Positions 17,546 through 26,945 of a DNA stretch of 64,000 bases are shown in pieces. The notes under the pieces are model-generated. The model did no database searches. It saw only the letters and a list, made by a program, of their open reading frames with translations, and was not told where the DNA came from. The position numbers and the translations under genes are program-made. The stretch is from positions 2,737,001 to 2,801,000 of the forward strand of contig NZ_OY781616.1 of the NCBI RefSeq assembly GCF_963677005.1, read 5' to 3'. This DNA comes from Maridesulfovibrio sp. (GTDB lineage Bacteria; Desulfobacterota; Desulfovibrionia; Desulfovibrionales; Desulfovibrionaceae). Positions within the stretch are counted from its first letter, which is position 1; the number at the start of each line of letters is the position of its first letter.

Positions 17546-20110
17546 CTACTTGCCACAACACTTCTTGTATTTTTTACCGCTACCGCACGGACAGGGAGCA
17601 TTCCTTCCTATTTTAGGGGCTGCACGGCGTTTGGGGGTTTTCTTGGGTTTCTCTGTGCCGGAACCGGAATAATCCAGCTCTTCGGTATTATCCTTATGGG
17701 TAAAGTCGTCTTCACGCACTTCCGTGGCAATGTTCAAATGACAAACCGACCAGAGAGCGTTCTCCCGGATAGTCCCGAGCATATCCCTGAAAAGTTCAAA
17801 CCCTTCACGTTTATACTCGTGTTTGGGGTCTTTCTGCCCGTACCCGCGCAGACCGATGCCTTCGCGCAGGTGATCCATATTCAGCAGATGTTCCTTCCAG
17901 TTCTTGTCTATGGATTCCAGAATGAAATAACGGGCGATGTAATTGTAATCAAGAGCAACTATGGACGGGTCTTCAGCATCTGCGGCACTCTCGGCAATTT
18001 TCTCTGTCCGGGCTTTCAGATCTTTTAAAATGTCATCAACCCAGCCCTCGACCTGTTCACGGGAAGGCAATCCCTTGCCGAATTCCTCAAAACGGTTCAA
18101 GCGGAACAATTCATCAAGGCGCACCCTGATCATCTCAGCGGTTTCGTCATCCAGAGCCTTGCCCCTGGCTTCCTCAACCGGATAAAAACAATCATCCAGC
18201 AGCTCTTCCAGAAATTCGGAGAGCATGTCGTCCATCTTTTCCGCGTACATCACGTCACGGCGCAGAGAGTAAATTACCTCGCGCTGCTGGTTCATTACGT
18301 TGTCGTAGTCGAGAAGCTGCTTGCGTATTTCGAAGTTCTGCCCTTCCACCTTGCTCTGCGCGCCCTCAATGGCCCTGTTCACCATGCGGTGCTCAATGAT
18401 GGCCTGCCCTTCCTCCACGCCCAGCTTATCCATCAGCCCGGCAATGCGTTCCGAACCGAAAAGGCGCATAAGGTCGTCATCCAGAGCGAGGTAGAACCGG
18501 GTGGAACCGGGGTCGCCCTGTCGTCCGGAACGTCCGCGCAACTGATTGTCGATACGTCTGGATTCATGGCGTTCCGTGCCTATTATGTGCAGTCCGCCCA
18601 ACTCCTTGACACCTTCACCGAGCACGATATCGGTTCCTCGGCCGGCCATGTTGGTGGCAATGGTCACGTGTTTGGACTGACCTGCCTCGGCAACAATCTC
18701 GGCTTCTTTTTCATGATGCTTTGCGTTGAGCACTTCATGGGGAATCTTGCGTTTCTTGAGCATCTCCGATACCAGCTCGGACTTTTCAATGGAAACGGTC
18801 CCCACCAGCACAGGCTGGCCGCGCTTGTACTTTTCGGCAATATCGTCCGCAATCGCGTTATATTTATCTGCCTGCGTCTTGTAGATGGCGTCCGGGTGGT
18901 CCTTGCGGACCATTGCGGTATTTGTGGGAATCACAATTACCTCAAGATCATAAATCTGGGAAAATTCCACGGCTTCCGTGTCTGCGGTACCGGTCATGCC
19001 GGACAGCTTTTCATACATACGGAAATAGTTCTGGAACGTGATGGAAGCAAGAGTCTGGTTTTCAGACTCGACCTTGACTCCTTCCTTGGCTTCCAAAGCC
19101 TGATGCAGGCCGTCGGAGAAACGCCTTCCCGGCATCAAGCGGCCGGTAAATTCGTCAACAATGACAACCTGTCCGTCCTTGACGATATAATCGACATCAA
19201 GGGCAAACAGATGGTGGGCCTTGATGGCCTGCATGATGTGGTGCTGATAGGCTATGTGCTTGGGGTCGTACAGGTTGTCTATACCTAGAATATTCTCACA
19301 CTTGATGACCCCGTCATCGGTCATGGTGATGGAACGGCCCTTTTCATCAACTTCGAAATCCTCATCCCTCTTGAGTTTGGGGATTATCGCATTGACCTTG
19401 CCGTACATTGTAGTGGCATCATCGGATGCACCGGAAATAATCAGCGGAGTTCTGGCCTCGTCAATCAGAATGGAGTCGACTTCGTCAACTATGGCATAGT
19501 TGAGTTCGCGCTGGACCAGCTGTTCCTTGTAGAACTTCATGTTGTCGCGCAGGTAGTCGAATCCGAACTCGTTGTTGGTCCCGTAGGTAATGTCGCAACC
19601 GTAAGCCTGCTTGCGTTCCTCATCGGTAAGGCCGTGCACAATCACGCCGACAGTGAGACCTAGAAAATTATAGAGTTTGCCCATCCATTCGGCATCACGC
19701 CTGGCCAGATAGTCGTTGACCGTGATCAAGTGAACGCCTTTGCCGGAAATCGCGTTGAGTACCGCCGGCAGGGTGGCAACAAGGGTTTTACCTTCACCGG
19801 TCTTCATTTCCGCGATACGGCCGCTGTGCAGGACTATGCCGCCGACCATCTGAACGTCATAATGACGCATGCCCAGAGAACGCTTACCGGCCTCACGCAC
19901 AAGCGCGAACACTTCCGGTAAAAGGTCGTCAAGGGACTTGCCCGCCTCTATTTCTTTTTTGTATCCGGCTATTTTCTCGGGAAACTGCTCGTCGGTGAGC
20001 TTTTCCATCTCAGGTTCATATGCACTGATCTTGTCTATCTGCGGCTTGAGTTTTTTTACGAATCTTTCATTTCTTGAGCCGAATATCTTGGAAACAAATA
20101 AATTGAACAT
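17546..20110 (-). CDS. secA: Preprotein translocase ATPase SecA
   Basis: SecA is the motor ATPase that drives unfolded preproteins through SecYEG. The 854-residue length is normal. Walker A is [13 protein letters not shown] near residue 102, the DEAD-like box is [20 protein letters not shown] near 208, and the second motor domain contains [13 protein letters not shown] and [11 protein letters not shown]. The C-terminal zinc-binding SEC-C motif [17 protein letters not shown], which contacts SecB and the ribosome, is intact. It is downstream of the two dehydrogenase genes on the same strand and has its own 80-bp intergenic space. Confidence 0.98.
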   Translation of the reverse strand: MFNLFVSKIFGSRNERFVKKLKPQIDKISAYEPEMEKLTDEQFPEKIAGYKKEIEAGKSLDDLLPEVFALVREAGKRSLGMRHYDVQMVGGIVLHSGRIAEMKTGEGKTLVATLPAVLNAISGKGVHLITVNDYLARRDAEWMGKLYNFLGLTVGVIVHGLTDEERKQAYGCDITYGTNNEFGFDYLRDNMKFYKEQLVQRELNYAIVDEVDSILIDEARTPLIISGASDDATTMYGKVNAIIPKLKRDEDFEVDEKGRSITMTDDGVIKCENILGIDNLYDPKHIAYQHHIMQAIKAHHLFALDVDYIVKDGQVVIVDEFTGRLMPGRRFSDGLHQALEAKEGVKVESENQTLASITFQNYFRMYEKLSGMTGTADTEAVEFSQIYDLEVIVIPTNTAMVRKDHPDAIYKTQADKYNAIADDIAEKYKRGQPVLVGTVSIEKSELVSEMLKKRKIPHEVLNAKHHEKEAEIVAEAGQSKHVTIATNMAGRGTDIVLGEGVKELGGLHIIGTERHESRRIDNQLRGRSGRQGDPGSTRFYLALDDDLMRLFGSERIAGLMDKLGVEEGQAIIEHRMVNRAIEGAQSKVEGQNFEIRKQLLDYDNVMNQQREVIYSLRRDVMYAEKMDDMLSEFLEELLDDCFYPVEEARGKALDDETAEMIRVRLDELFRLNRFEEFGKGLPSREQVEGWVDDILKDLKARTEKIAESAADAEDPSIVALDYNYIARYFILESIDKNWKEHLLNMDHLREGIGLRGYGQKDPKHEYKREGFELFRDMLGTIRENALWSVCHLNIATEVREDDFTHKDNTEELDYSGSGTEKPKKTPKRRAAPKIGRNAPCPCGSGKKYKKCCGK

Positions 20111-20191
20111 GTAATGTATTTTCCTTTGTCCTGGGCGCTAACTGCCGCAATTTTATTCAATAAAAGGCTTCTGCTGTTATCAGATAAGACT

Positions 20192-21328
20192 TTATTTCAA
20201 AATATCAAGCCAGTGAGTGGCAAAATATGCATCTTTTGCAAGAGTGGCAAGTTGAATGACGCAAGCTGAGCATCCGCTTACTATCTGCGCCCCGGCGTCT
20301 GCCCCTTCCGTAAGGCTCGTCATGCAATGCTCACCTACCTGCCTGGAAAGCTTCGGGGCGCCGATCTGCATTACTCCGCCGAACCCGCAGCAGAGATCAT
20401 CCTTGACCGGCAGAAGCCGATCACCTGCTACAGCCTGTACAAATTCAAGGTCGGCGTCAGGCTGAGCGGCATGGCAGGGCTTATGATAAATCACCTGATC
20501 AGGACAGTTATCAAGAAGGGTTATTTCCGCACCTGCAAGCAGGGATGAAAGCGGGGTCAGCGACTCCATCCAGCGGGAGCGCAGCTCCTCACTGCCGGAG
20601 AAATCCTCAACGTCATATTCTTTCAGCCCCTTCAGGCAGGTTGCGCAGAAGGTAACCAGCAAGGGTTCACCAGCATCCTGCCAGACCCTGATGTTCTTTT
20701 TGCGCGCATCCCTCTGCCTGTCGAGAAGTCCGGCACTGCCGTATGAGGAACCGCAACAGGAAAAATTGATTTCACCGGGACGCACAAGCCCTGCGGCATC
20801 CATGAGATGCTCCGCCTTGGACGCCCAGTCTTTGCGGGCGTACCTGCCCACGCATCCCTTGAACAAAACCGCCTTGCGTTCCTCGAAACAGACCTGCGGA
20901 AGAACTTCGGCCCATGGAGCCGGGCTCTTCGCAAACAGGGAAGCCATGCGTTTTTTGGCTGAGCCGAAAGGCTCCGGCAGCGATTCCGGTGAAAAACGGG
21001 ACAAGGCCGCAGCCGTAGGCCAAAGAACGCCGGGACTTGCCAGCCAGATATCCCAGCAGGTCCGCAGAAAACCGTTTGATCCGGCCCGGAGTTCGGAAAC
21101 AAGTTCCGGCCCGGACATATTCTGCGGACAGTTTTTGGCACAACGCCCGCAGGAAAGACACAGCGAGGCAAGGGAATTGAAATCATTTACGCTCAATCCC
21201 TGCGCTGGATCGAGACTCTGCAGGAAAAACTTGGCCCGCGGAGTCAGTTCCTCCCTTCCTGTAGCCTTGAAAAGAGGACACACTTCAAGACATTTACCGC
21301 ACTGCACGCATGCTTTAGGCGAAGCCAT
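20192..21328 (-). CDS. Fe-S subunit of a GlcD/GlcF-type 2-hydroxyacid (glycolate/D-lactate) dehydrogenase
   Basis: This is the iron-sulfur electron-transfer subunit paired with the adjacent FAD dehydrogenase. Two [4Fe-4S] motifs lie in the first 65 residues (CVQCGKCLEVCP and CLSCGRCAKNCP). Two CCG domains follow, with CCGSSYGSAG and CCGFGGVMQIG as recognisable cores, the arrangement of GlcF and of lactate-oxidase Fe-S subunits. It has no membrane helix, so it presumably docks at the inner membrane and passes electrons towards menaquinone. The start coincides exactly with the end of the FAD gene (1-base overlap), indicating translational coupling. The substrate (glycolate or D-lactate) is not settled by sequence. 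Lactate is the classic growth substrate of these bacteria. Confidence 0.88.
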   Translation of the reverse strand: MASPKACVQCGKCLEVCPLFKATGREELTPRAKFFLQSLDPAQGLSVNDFNSLASLCLSCGRCAKNCPQNMSGPELVSELRAGSNGFLRTCWDIWLASPGVLWPTAAALSRFSPESLPEPFGSAKKRMASLFAKSPAPWAEVLPQVCFEERKAVLFKGCVGRYARKDWASKAEHLMDAAGLVRPGEINFSCCGSSYGSAGLLDRQRDARKKNIRVWQDAGEPLLVTFCATCLKGLKEYDVEDFSGSEELRSRWMESLTPLSSLLAGAEITLLDNCPDQVIYHKPCHAAQPDADLEFVQAVAGDRLLPVKDDLCCGFGGVMQIGAPKLSRQVGEHCMTSLTEGADAGAQIVSGCSACVIQLATLAKDAYFATHWLDILK

Positions 21329-22716
21329 CAGACAACCTTTCCGGGATTCATAATGTTCATGGGATCGAAAGTTCGTTTAATTCCGTTCATAAGCCTTTGC
21401 TCCGCCCTGCCGAGCTGCATGCCTATGTAAGCGGCCTTGGTCAGCCCGATGCCGTGTTCGCCGGAAAGAGTACCGCCAAGATCGAGCGTTTTCTGAAAAA
21501 TACGTTTTTTGGCCAGCAGAGAGTTTTCCGACTGTCCCGGAACGGACTTGTCATACATGACGCTGACATGGATATTGCCGTCACCCAGATGACCGAAACA
21601 CAGCACAATAACGCCGAGCTCCGCACCGATGGCGTGATAGCCCTCAATGGCTTCGGCAACCTTTCCGCGCGGCACGGCAACGTCCTCGCCCTGCTTGTCC
21701 GGCGCCAGATTGAAGGCGGCAGGACTTATCACCCTGCGCAGCTCCCAAAGCCGTTCCTGATCCGCCCCGGCACCCTTTTCCATGAAAGTGGTTTCAACCC
21801 GATCCAGCGCCTTGCCGATGCGCCCAAGGTCGGTCGAAACCGATTCCTCGGACCCGTCGATCTTGAGCAGCAGCAGGCCGCCTGTTCCCTCGGACCAGGG
21901 TACGTCAAAATGCATTTCAAGCGCGCGAATGGAGTTATGGTCGATCAGTTCCATGGCCGTTGGCAGGATTCCGCACCCGAAAACCGCATCGGCGCCTTTC
22001 AGGCACCCGGTCAAATCCCTGAATCCGATCAGGACCGAAGCCGAAGTCTCGGGCAGGGGCAGCAGTTTGAGAGTGGCACCGGTGATGAGGCCGAGTGTCC
22101 CTGCGGAACCGACCAGCAGCCGGGTGAGGTCGAGCCCGACAACGTTCTTGTGCGTGCGCCCCCCGGTATGGATGATTTCACCACCGGGCAGCACGGCCTC
22201 AAGCCCCAGAACATAATCGCGGGTAACGCCGTACTTGACCGCCCTCATGCCTCCGGCACAGGTGGAGATGTTACCGCCGATTGTCGAAATTTTCAGGCTG
22301 GCAGGGTCCGGTGGATAAAACAGCCCCTGAGCTTCAACAGCCTTTTGCAGATCAGCAGTGATCACACCCGGTTCCGTTACGGTCACAAAATCTCTGGAAT
22401 CAATATCAAGGATACGGTCCATATCCAGCATGGATACGACAACACCATGACGGACAGGGACACAGCCCCCGACCTTGTTTGTTGCACGGGCACGCGGGTA
22501 GACCGGCACCCGCTCCTTCTGGGCCCACTTCAGCAGCTCCGCAACCTGCGAAGTTTCCTTCGGGCGCACAAGTACGAGCGGCTTTGCATGTTCGCGGCTG
22601 GCGTCCACGCCACAGGCCAGCAGCGCACCTTCATCAAAACTTGATTCCGTGCCGGGAAAAAGACTGCGCAGGAAGCTGCGCTGCGCTCGGGATAATTTTT
22701 CAGGATACTCTTTCAT
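21328..22716 (-). CDS. FAD-linked 2-hydroxyacid dehydrogenase, GlcD / D-lactate dehydrogenase type
   Basis: This is the flavoprotein subunit of a glycolate or D-lactate dehydrogenase, 462 residues. The FAD_binding_4 domain shows VPVYPRARATNKVGGCVPV and ISTIGGNISTCAGGMRAVKYGVT. The C-terminal substrate domain contains FGHLGDGNIHVS and SGEHGIGLTKAAYI with the metal/substrate His residues. I place the start at MKEYPEKLSRAQRSFLRSLF. An in-frame extension to 22809 would run through an intergenic repeat element and add 31 residues unlike the family. The ribosome site is weak. A LysR gene lies upstream and the Fe-S partner downstream. The base-for-base junction with the partner supports a two-subunit enzyme. 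Confidence 0.9.
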   Translation of the reverse strand: MKEYPEKLSRAQRSFLRSLFPGTESSFDEGALLACGVDASREHAKPLVLVRPKETSQVAELLKWAQKERVPVYPRARATNKVGGCVPVRHGVVVSMLDMDRILDIDSRDFVTVTEPGVITADLQKAVEAQGLFYPPDPASLKISTIGGNISTCAGGMRAVKYGVTRDYVLGLEAVLPGGEIIHTGGRTHKNVVGLDLTRLLVGSAGTLGLITGATLKLLPLPETSASVLIGFRDLTGCLKGADAVFGCGILPTAMELIDHNSIRALEMHFDVPWSEGTGGLLLLKIDGSEESVSTDLGRIGKALDRVETTFMEKGAGADQERLWELRRVISPAAFNLAPDKQGEDVAVPRGKVAEAIEGYHAIGAELGVIVLCFGHLGDGNIHVSVMYDKSVPGQSENSLLAKKRIFQKTLDLGGTLSGEHGIGLTKAAYIGMQLGRAEQRLMNGIKRTFDPMNIMNPGKVV

Positions 22717-22963
22717 ATATGATGCGCTTCGCGCTATTGATGATCTGATTTCGCCGCTGTCAGCCAAAGAGGAGAATCCATCTCTGCTCTCCGCATCCCC
22801 AGGGCCCAAAGCAAAGCTCCTTGCCTGAAGGCTGAAGGGCCTTTGGGATCCCTGGCAGTTTCAAATAGCTGAATTGAACGTAGCAGCTTCAATCAAAAGT
22901 GTTGCAAAACTAAGACGATAACCATATCTGATTAACGCAACAGACTTGTTCAAGGCGCATAAG
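22717..22963. repeat. Intergenic repeat element, copy A
   Basis: The core at 22721-22759 reads GATGCGCTTCGCGCTATTGA and continues with TGATCTGATTTCGCC. It matches cores at 27746-27785 (same strand) and 61091-61127 (opposite strand) at about 29-31 of 36 aligned bases by eye. Downstream, 22838-22853 (GGCCTTTGGGATCCCT) matches the distal part of copy C. It lies between the LysR gene and the FAD dehydrogenase and abuts the latter's start codon. Confidence 0.75.
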
Positions 22964-23845
22964 CTACGCTTTGTTCCATACTTTTTCAACACAGTCGATC
23001 AGGGCCCGCACCAGCGGATCTCCGTCCTTGTTGTGGGGGAATCCGAAATACATGCCGATTTCGATGTGTCCGCCGGGCCAGATGTAAAATGAACCGTTAT
23101 TGACACCTTCTGCGGCCTCGTCCCCACGCATGACAGTAATACCGTTCCCGGATTTGACAAGCGCGTTATGCGTCTCTTCACTGTCTGCGATCATGACTTT
23201 CGAAACATCCAGCCCCCGGGCCGAAAACGTCTCCTTCAACTTGACGTTGAAAGAACATTCCTCAGGGGTCCAGATCCAGTCCAGCTTTGAAAGATCCTCC
23301 CAACCTGCATTCTCCATGCGATCTTTCCACGCAGCAGGTCCGACCACATGCAGGACTGTTTTTTCAAGCAGTATGCAGTTGATGTCCTTGGGCGGGCAGT
23401 TGGAATAGAAAAAACCGCCATCCAGCTTTCGGGCAGCCAGATCCGCAAGAATGCTCCAAGTAGGCATCTGAACCAGATGAAGAGTAAGTCCGGGGAAATT
23501 TTCCTTGATGCATGAAATCAGCTGGGGAGTGCGCAGATAGATGGACGAAGTCTGCAGCCCGACACGGGCCACACCGGAAAGCTCTCCTTTTCTGTTCCGG
23601 GCCTCGGACTCAAGAGCCTCCACACTGTCAAGAACGGCTCTGGCCCTGTCCAGAAGGGCATTTCCGTCCGAAGTGGGTTGCATGCCCCGCGGAGTACGCA
23701 GGAACAAACGCAAGCCGAATTCGTCCTCAAGTGATTTTATATGCAGACTTATGGTCGACTGGCTGGCGTGCAGTCTTTTGGCCGCACGGGTCATATTGCC
23801 TTCCTCGGCCACAACCACAAATGTTTTGATCTGATACAATTCCAT
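22964..23845 (-). CDS. LysR-family transcriptional regulator
   Basis: This 293-residue regulator has an N-terminal winged helix-turn-helix (about residues 1-60; the helix pair includes AAKRLHASQSTISLHIKSLE). The C-terminal LysR substrate-binding domain runs from about residue 90, for example ARVGLQTSSIYLRTPQLISC. It is transcribed in the same direction as, and just upstream of, the FAD/Fe-S dehydrogenase genes with an intervening repeat. It may regulate them or the divergent small gene at 24069. The effector is unknown. Confidence 0.9.
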   Translation of the reverse strand: MELYQIKTFVVVAEEGNMTRAAKRLHASQSTISLHIKSLEDEFGLRLFLRTPRGMQPTSDGNALLDRARAVLDSVEALESEARNRKGELSGVARVGLQTSSIYLRTPQLISCIKENFPGLTLHLVQMPTWSILADLAARKLDGGFFYSNCPPKDINCILLEKTVLHVVGPAAWKDRMENAGWEDLSKLDWIWTPEECSFNVKLKETFSARGLDVSKVMIADSEETHNALVKSGNGITVMRGDEAAEGVNNGSFYIWPGGHIEIGMYFGFPHNKDGDPLVRALIDCVEKVWNKA

Positions 23846-24068
23846 AATAATCAGCCCGCATACCGCGCTGTAACAAATTCACGAAAAGCCTGTTCGCTGT
23901 CTCCGGAGGAGAAAAGGGGGCGGGAAATATCCGACAGCCTGAGGTATTGAAAAAACTGAATGCCGGGTTCGATTATTCCCATTGGATCATGAGACAAAAA
24001 ACAGGCATTAAACAGACAACGGCAATTCATCAGGCCGATTTTCAAATTTCACAGCAAGGAGAACCGCC

Positions 24069-24224
24069 ATGAGCAGCGTCAGCGCATTTGTATCGGAAAT
24101 CTTCACCCCTGAAGACAGTGTACTGGGCCGCGAAAAGATCGACCCCGTGACCGGAACGGTCAAATTCTTTTTCTGGGTCGGCGCAGCAACGGTTTTCACC
24201 GTTCTGATATCCGCACTCCAGTAG
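24069..24224 (+). CDS. 51-residue single-span membrane protein, unknown function
   Basis: The gene is supported by AAGGAG six bases before the ATG and by a coherent product. A soluble N-terminus (MSSVSAFVSEIFTPEDSVLG, then REKIDPVTGTVK) is followed by one hydrophobic helix, FFFWVGAATVFTVLISALQ, that ends the protein. The topology would be N-in or N-out with almost no C-terminal tail, as in tail-anchored or small regulatory membrane proteins. It lies between the LysR regulator (divergent, 223 bp) and smpB (convergent). Codon use resembles the neighbours. Function is unknown; it may be a partner of a membrane enzyme. Confidence 0.7.
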   Translation: MSSVSAFVSEIFTPEDSVLGREKIDPVTGTVKFFFWVGAATVFTVLISALQ

Positions 24225-24323
24225 TCCGTTCCTTGACGGACGCGTTGGTTACTATACCCTTATCATGTTTTCTCCACCCACCGGCAAGGGGTGGAAGAGG
24301 GCTTTTACGGCTCGCCTTCCCGG

Positions 24324-24791
24324 TTAATAATTAACCAGTTGGCGGGCCGTATCTCTTTCAATATCGCGCCGCTTCAATTCGTCTTTGCGATTATGCACAT
24401 TACGCCCTCGGGCCAATGCGATCTCAAGCTTGATCTTACCTCTTGAAAAGTAAAGCCGCACCGGGACCACGGTCAGCCCCTTCTGCTCCGTCTTGGCCTG
24501 CAGACGTTCTATCTCCATAGCGTGAAGCAGCAGTTTACGCGCCCTGTCCGGCTCATGCTGGGTATATCCGGCATGATCGTAAGGAGCTATATACACCCCC
24601 ACAAGCCAGGCTTCCCCGTCCTTGAAATTTATGTATCCGTCATTGAAACTGACCAGTCCCTGACGCAGGGATTTAACTTCTGTCCCCACGAGAACCAGTC
24701 CGGCTTCAAACGTATCGATGAATTCGTAATTGCGCCGGGCCTGTTTGTTCAACGCAATCGAGGATGGACTTTTTTTCTTCTTCTTAGCCAT
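24324..24791 (-). CDS. smpB: SsrA-binding protein SmpB
   Basis: SmpB binds tmRNA and brings it to stalled ribosomes for trans-translation. The 155 residues show the family motifs [39 protein letters not shown] and the basic C-terminal helix [20 protein letters not shown]. Length is typical and the N-terminus carries the usual Lys run. It is the last gene of a minus-strand unit after PTS enzyme I (9 bp apart). tmRNA itself was not found in the window. Confidence 0.97.
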   Translation of the reverse strand: MAKKKKKSPSSIALNKQARRNYEFIDTFEAGLVLVGTEVKSLRQGLVSFNDGYINFKDGEAWLVGVYIAPYDHAGYTQHEPDRARKLLLHAMEIERLQAKTEQKGLTVVPVRLYFSRGKIKLEIALARGRNVHNRKDELKRRDIERDTARQLVNY

Positions 24792-24800
24792 GATCTGAAA

Positions 24801-26585
24801 TTAACCTGCTATATCATCATTATCCAGGAGAGACGCAAAAAACATGAGTTCTTCAGGATATTTTTTGTAAATGTTTTCGGTCACCAGCCTGTTGATTCTG
24901 GTCACCGTGCGGCAGCTGAGCACTTCCTTGAGCAGTTGCTTGCAATCGGGCATTTTGAGCTGGCGCAGAAGGCGCTTGATGCCCGGAATGGCCTGCGGAG
25001 TAAGACTCAGACTGTCGATCTGCATCCCCATGAGAATGGGCAGACAATACGGATCGGACGCCACTTCACCGCACAGACTTACGCCGATCCCCGCCCGGTG
25101 CCCGGCGTCCACAACATACTTGATGGAGCGAACAACCGCGGGATGAAGCGGCTGGTACAGGTACGAAACATGCGGATTGGTGCGGTCTATGCCCAGACTG
25201 TACTGAATGAGGTCGTTGGTCCCTATGCTGAAGAAATCCACTTCCTGCGCCAGAATCTCGGCAATCATTACCGCAGCCGGAAGCTCGATCATAACTCCGA
25301 TAGGCATGTTCTCATCAAACGGAACACCCTCTTCCCGCAACTCCTGCTGCGCCCTTGCCAGAGCAGACTTGGCCTGCAGGACTTCCTTGAGCCCGCAGAT
25401 CATGGGAAACATTATGGAAACGTTTCCGTGCACGCTGGCACGCAAAATAGCCCGCAACTGGATCTTGAACAAATCCTGATGCTTCAGGCAGAACCGCATG
25501 GCACGCAGTCCCATTGCCGGGTTGGCTTCGTCAAGAGAACCGAAATGAACCATGAATTTGTCCGAACCGAGGTCCAGGGTGCGCAAAGTGACTTTGCGCG
25601 GGGACATGATGGCGGCAAGCTCGGAGTATTTCTCGGCAAGCTCCTCCTCGTCCGGCAGGTCAGTCCGGTTCAGGTAGGCGTACTCGGTCCTGAACAGACC
25701 GATTCCCTCGCCCCCGTTGTCTATGACGGCGGCAACTTCCTCGAAAAGTTCTATATTTGCGAACACCTGCACCCGGTAACCGTCCTCGGTTTCCGCAGGC
25801 AGATGGCAGCTTCTCATGGTCGTGCGCTGGTAATCCTCGAACTGGTTCTGGAGAGTGTAGTACTGCTCCAGTTCATCATCAGTGGGGTCGACCAGCACCT
25901 TGCCGTCCAGACCGTCGATAATGACCAGATCGCCGTCAACAACGGAATTCTCCAGCTCCTCGGCACCGACAAGAGCCGGAATATTCAACGTCCGGGCCAG
26001 AATCCCGGTATGCGAGGTCTTGCCGCCCAGCGTGGTGACAAAGGCCATGAGCTTGTTGACTTCAAGCTCGATGGTGTCTGCCGGAGTAAGGTCGTGCGCC
26101 ATGAGAATGACCCGGCCGTGCACAGGTTTGAGGCTCTCCTCTCCGCCGATAAGCTTGGCCTGAACCCGCAGGGCTACCTGACGCACGTCCTGCATGCGTT
26201 CACGGATATACTTGTCTTCCAGTATTCCGAAAGCCTTCTCAAGATCGTTTACGGCCTTTTCGAGCGCCCATTCGGCATTGATGCAATGGTCGTCCACATA
26301 TTTGAGCGCGGATTTCTGGAGTTTTGGGTCCTTGAGCATCATCAGGTGGGAATCAATGATGAGCTGATGCTCGCGAAGTTCCTCAGGAACTTTCAGCCGG
26401 ACGGCTTCAAGCTCTTCCACAGCCTCGGTAAACCCCTTTACAATCCGGTGTTTCTCCCCCTCGACCATATGATCGGGAACTGTCTGCCTCGGCAGACGGG
26501 AAGAAATACTGCGATTGAGAAAGTAGGCCTTTCCAATAGCTATCCCTGTTGAAACGGAAATCCCGCTGACGACCGTTCTGGCCAC
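24801..26585 (-). CDS. ptsI: PTS enzyme I (phosphoenolpyruvate-protein phosphotransferase)
   Basis: Enzyme I autophosphorylates from PEP and transfers the phosphoryl group to HPr. The 594 residues have normal length. The active-site His lies in GGKTSHTGILARTLNIPALV near residue 190. The PEP-binding barrel has GIGLFRTEYAYL, LRTLDLGSDKF and SLCGEVASDP with the catalytic Cys. A GTG start at 26585 directly follows the HPr stop codon, and its ribosome site (GAGG) lies within the end of the HPr gene, so translation is coupled. It is one of only three PTS genes here. Confidence 0.95.
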   Translation of the reverse strand: MARTVVSGISVSTGIAIGKAYFLNRSISSRLPRQTVPDHMVEGEKHRIVKGFTEAVEELEAVRLKVPEELREHQLIIDSHLMMLKDPKLQKSALKYVDDHCINAEWALEKAVNDLEKAFGILEDKYIRERMQDVRQVALRVQAKLIGGEESLKPVHGRVILMAHDLTPADTIELEVNKLMAFVTTLGGKTSHTGILARTLNIPALVGAEELENSVVDGDLVIIDGLDGKVLVDPTDDELEQYYTLQNQFEDYQRTTMRSCHLPAETEDGYRVQVFANIELFEEVAAVIDNGGEGIGLFRTEYAYLNRTDLPDEEELAEKYSELAAIMSPRKVTLRTLDLGSDKFMVHFGSLDEANPAMGLRAMRFCLKHQDLFKIQLRAILRASVHGNVSIMFPMICGLKEVLQAKSALARAQQELREEGVPFDENMPIGVMIELPAAVMIAEILAQEVDFFSIGTNDLIQYSLGIDRTNPHVSYLYQPLHPAVVRSIKYVVDAGHRAGIGVSLCGEVASDPYCLPILMGMQIDSLSLTPQAIPGIKRLLRQLKMPDCKQLLKEVLSCRTVTRINRLVTENIYKKYPEELMFFASLLDNDDIAG

Positions 26586-26903
26586 TTATTTTTCCTCGCC
26601 GAATCTGGTTTTGAAAAGTTCTTCCAGGCAATCTAGTGCCGCGGCAGCATCGCACCCGTTGGCGCGCAGTTCAAGCTTGCTCCCCTGGGCTGCAGCCAGA
26701 GTGAGAAGATCAAGGATGCTCTTGGCATCCACTTCCTGTTCCTCGCAGATGACGGTGATCTCCGCCTCGAAACCCTGGGCTTCCTGTGCCAGACGAGCGG
26801 CCGGACGGGCATGCAACCCCAGCTGGTTGACTACAACCACCGTCCGGACAGCCGTTTCTTCCCCTTCCGGGAAAACTTCCGGCAGATCACTCTTTTCAAT
26901 CAT
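26586..26903 (-). CDS. ptsH: Phosphocarrier protein HPr with N-terminal extension
   Basis: HPr relays phosphate from enzyme I to EII proteins. The active-site His is His31 in NQLGLHARPAARLAQ. Ser62 in DAKSILDLLTLAA aligns with the regulatory Ser46 of Gram-positive HPr, given the 16-residue N-terminal extension. That suggests, but does not prove, HPr kinase control. The acidic extension MIEKSDLPEVFPEGEETA is unusual for HPr, although an AAGGAA ribosome site supports this ATG. The gene is translationally coupled to ptsI and follows the IID gene by 42 bp. Confidence 0.93.
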   Translation of the reverse strand: MIEKSDLPEVFPEGEETAVRTVVVVNQLGLHARPAARLAQEAQGFEAEITVICEEQEVDAKSILDLLTLAAAQGSKLELRANGCDAAAALDCLEELFKTRFGEEK

Positions 26904-26945
26904 TTTTACATATTCCTTATAACTTATTTCTTCAAAAGAAAAAAC

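Noticed and set aside
24522-26552. 676-codon frame opposite smpB and ptsI
   Set aside because: Shadow of ptsI codon bias; product has no family features.
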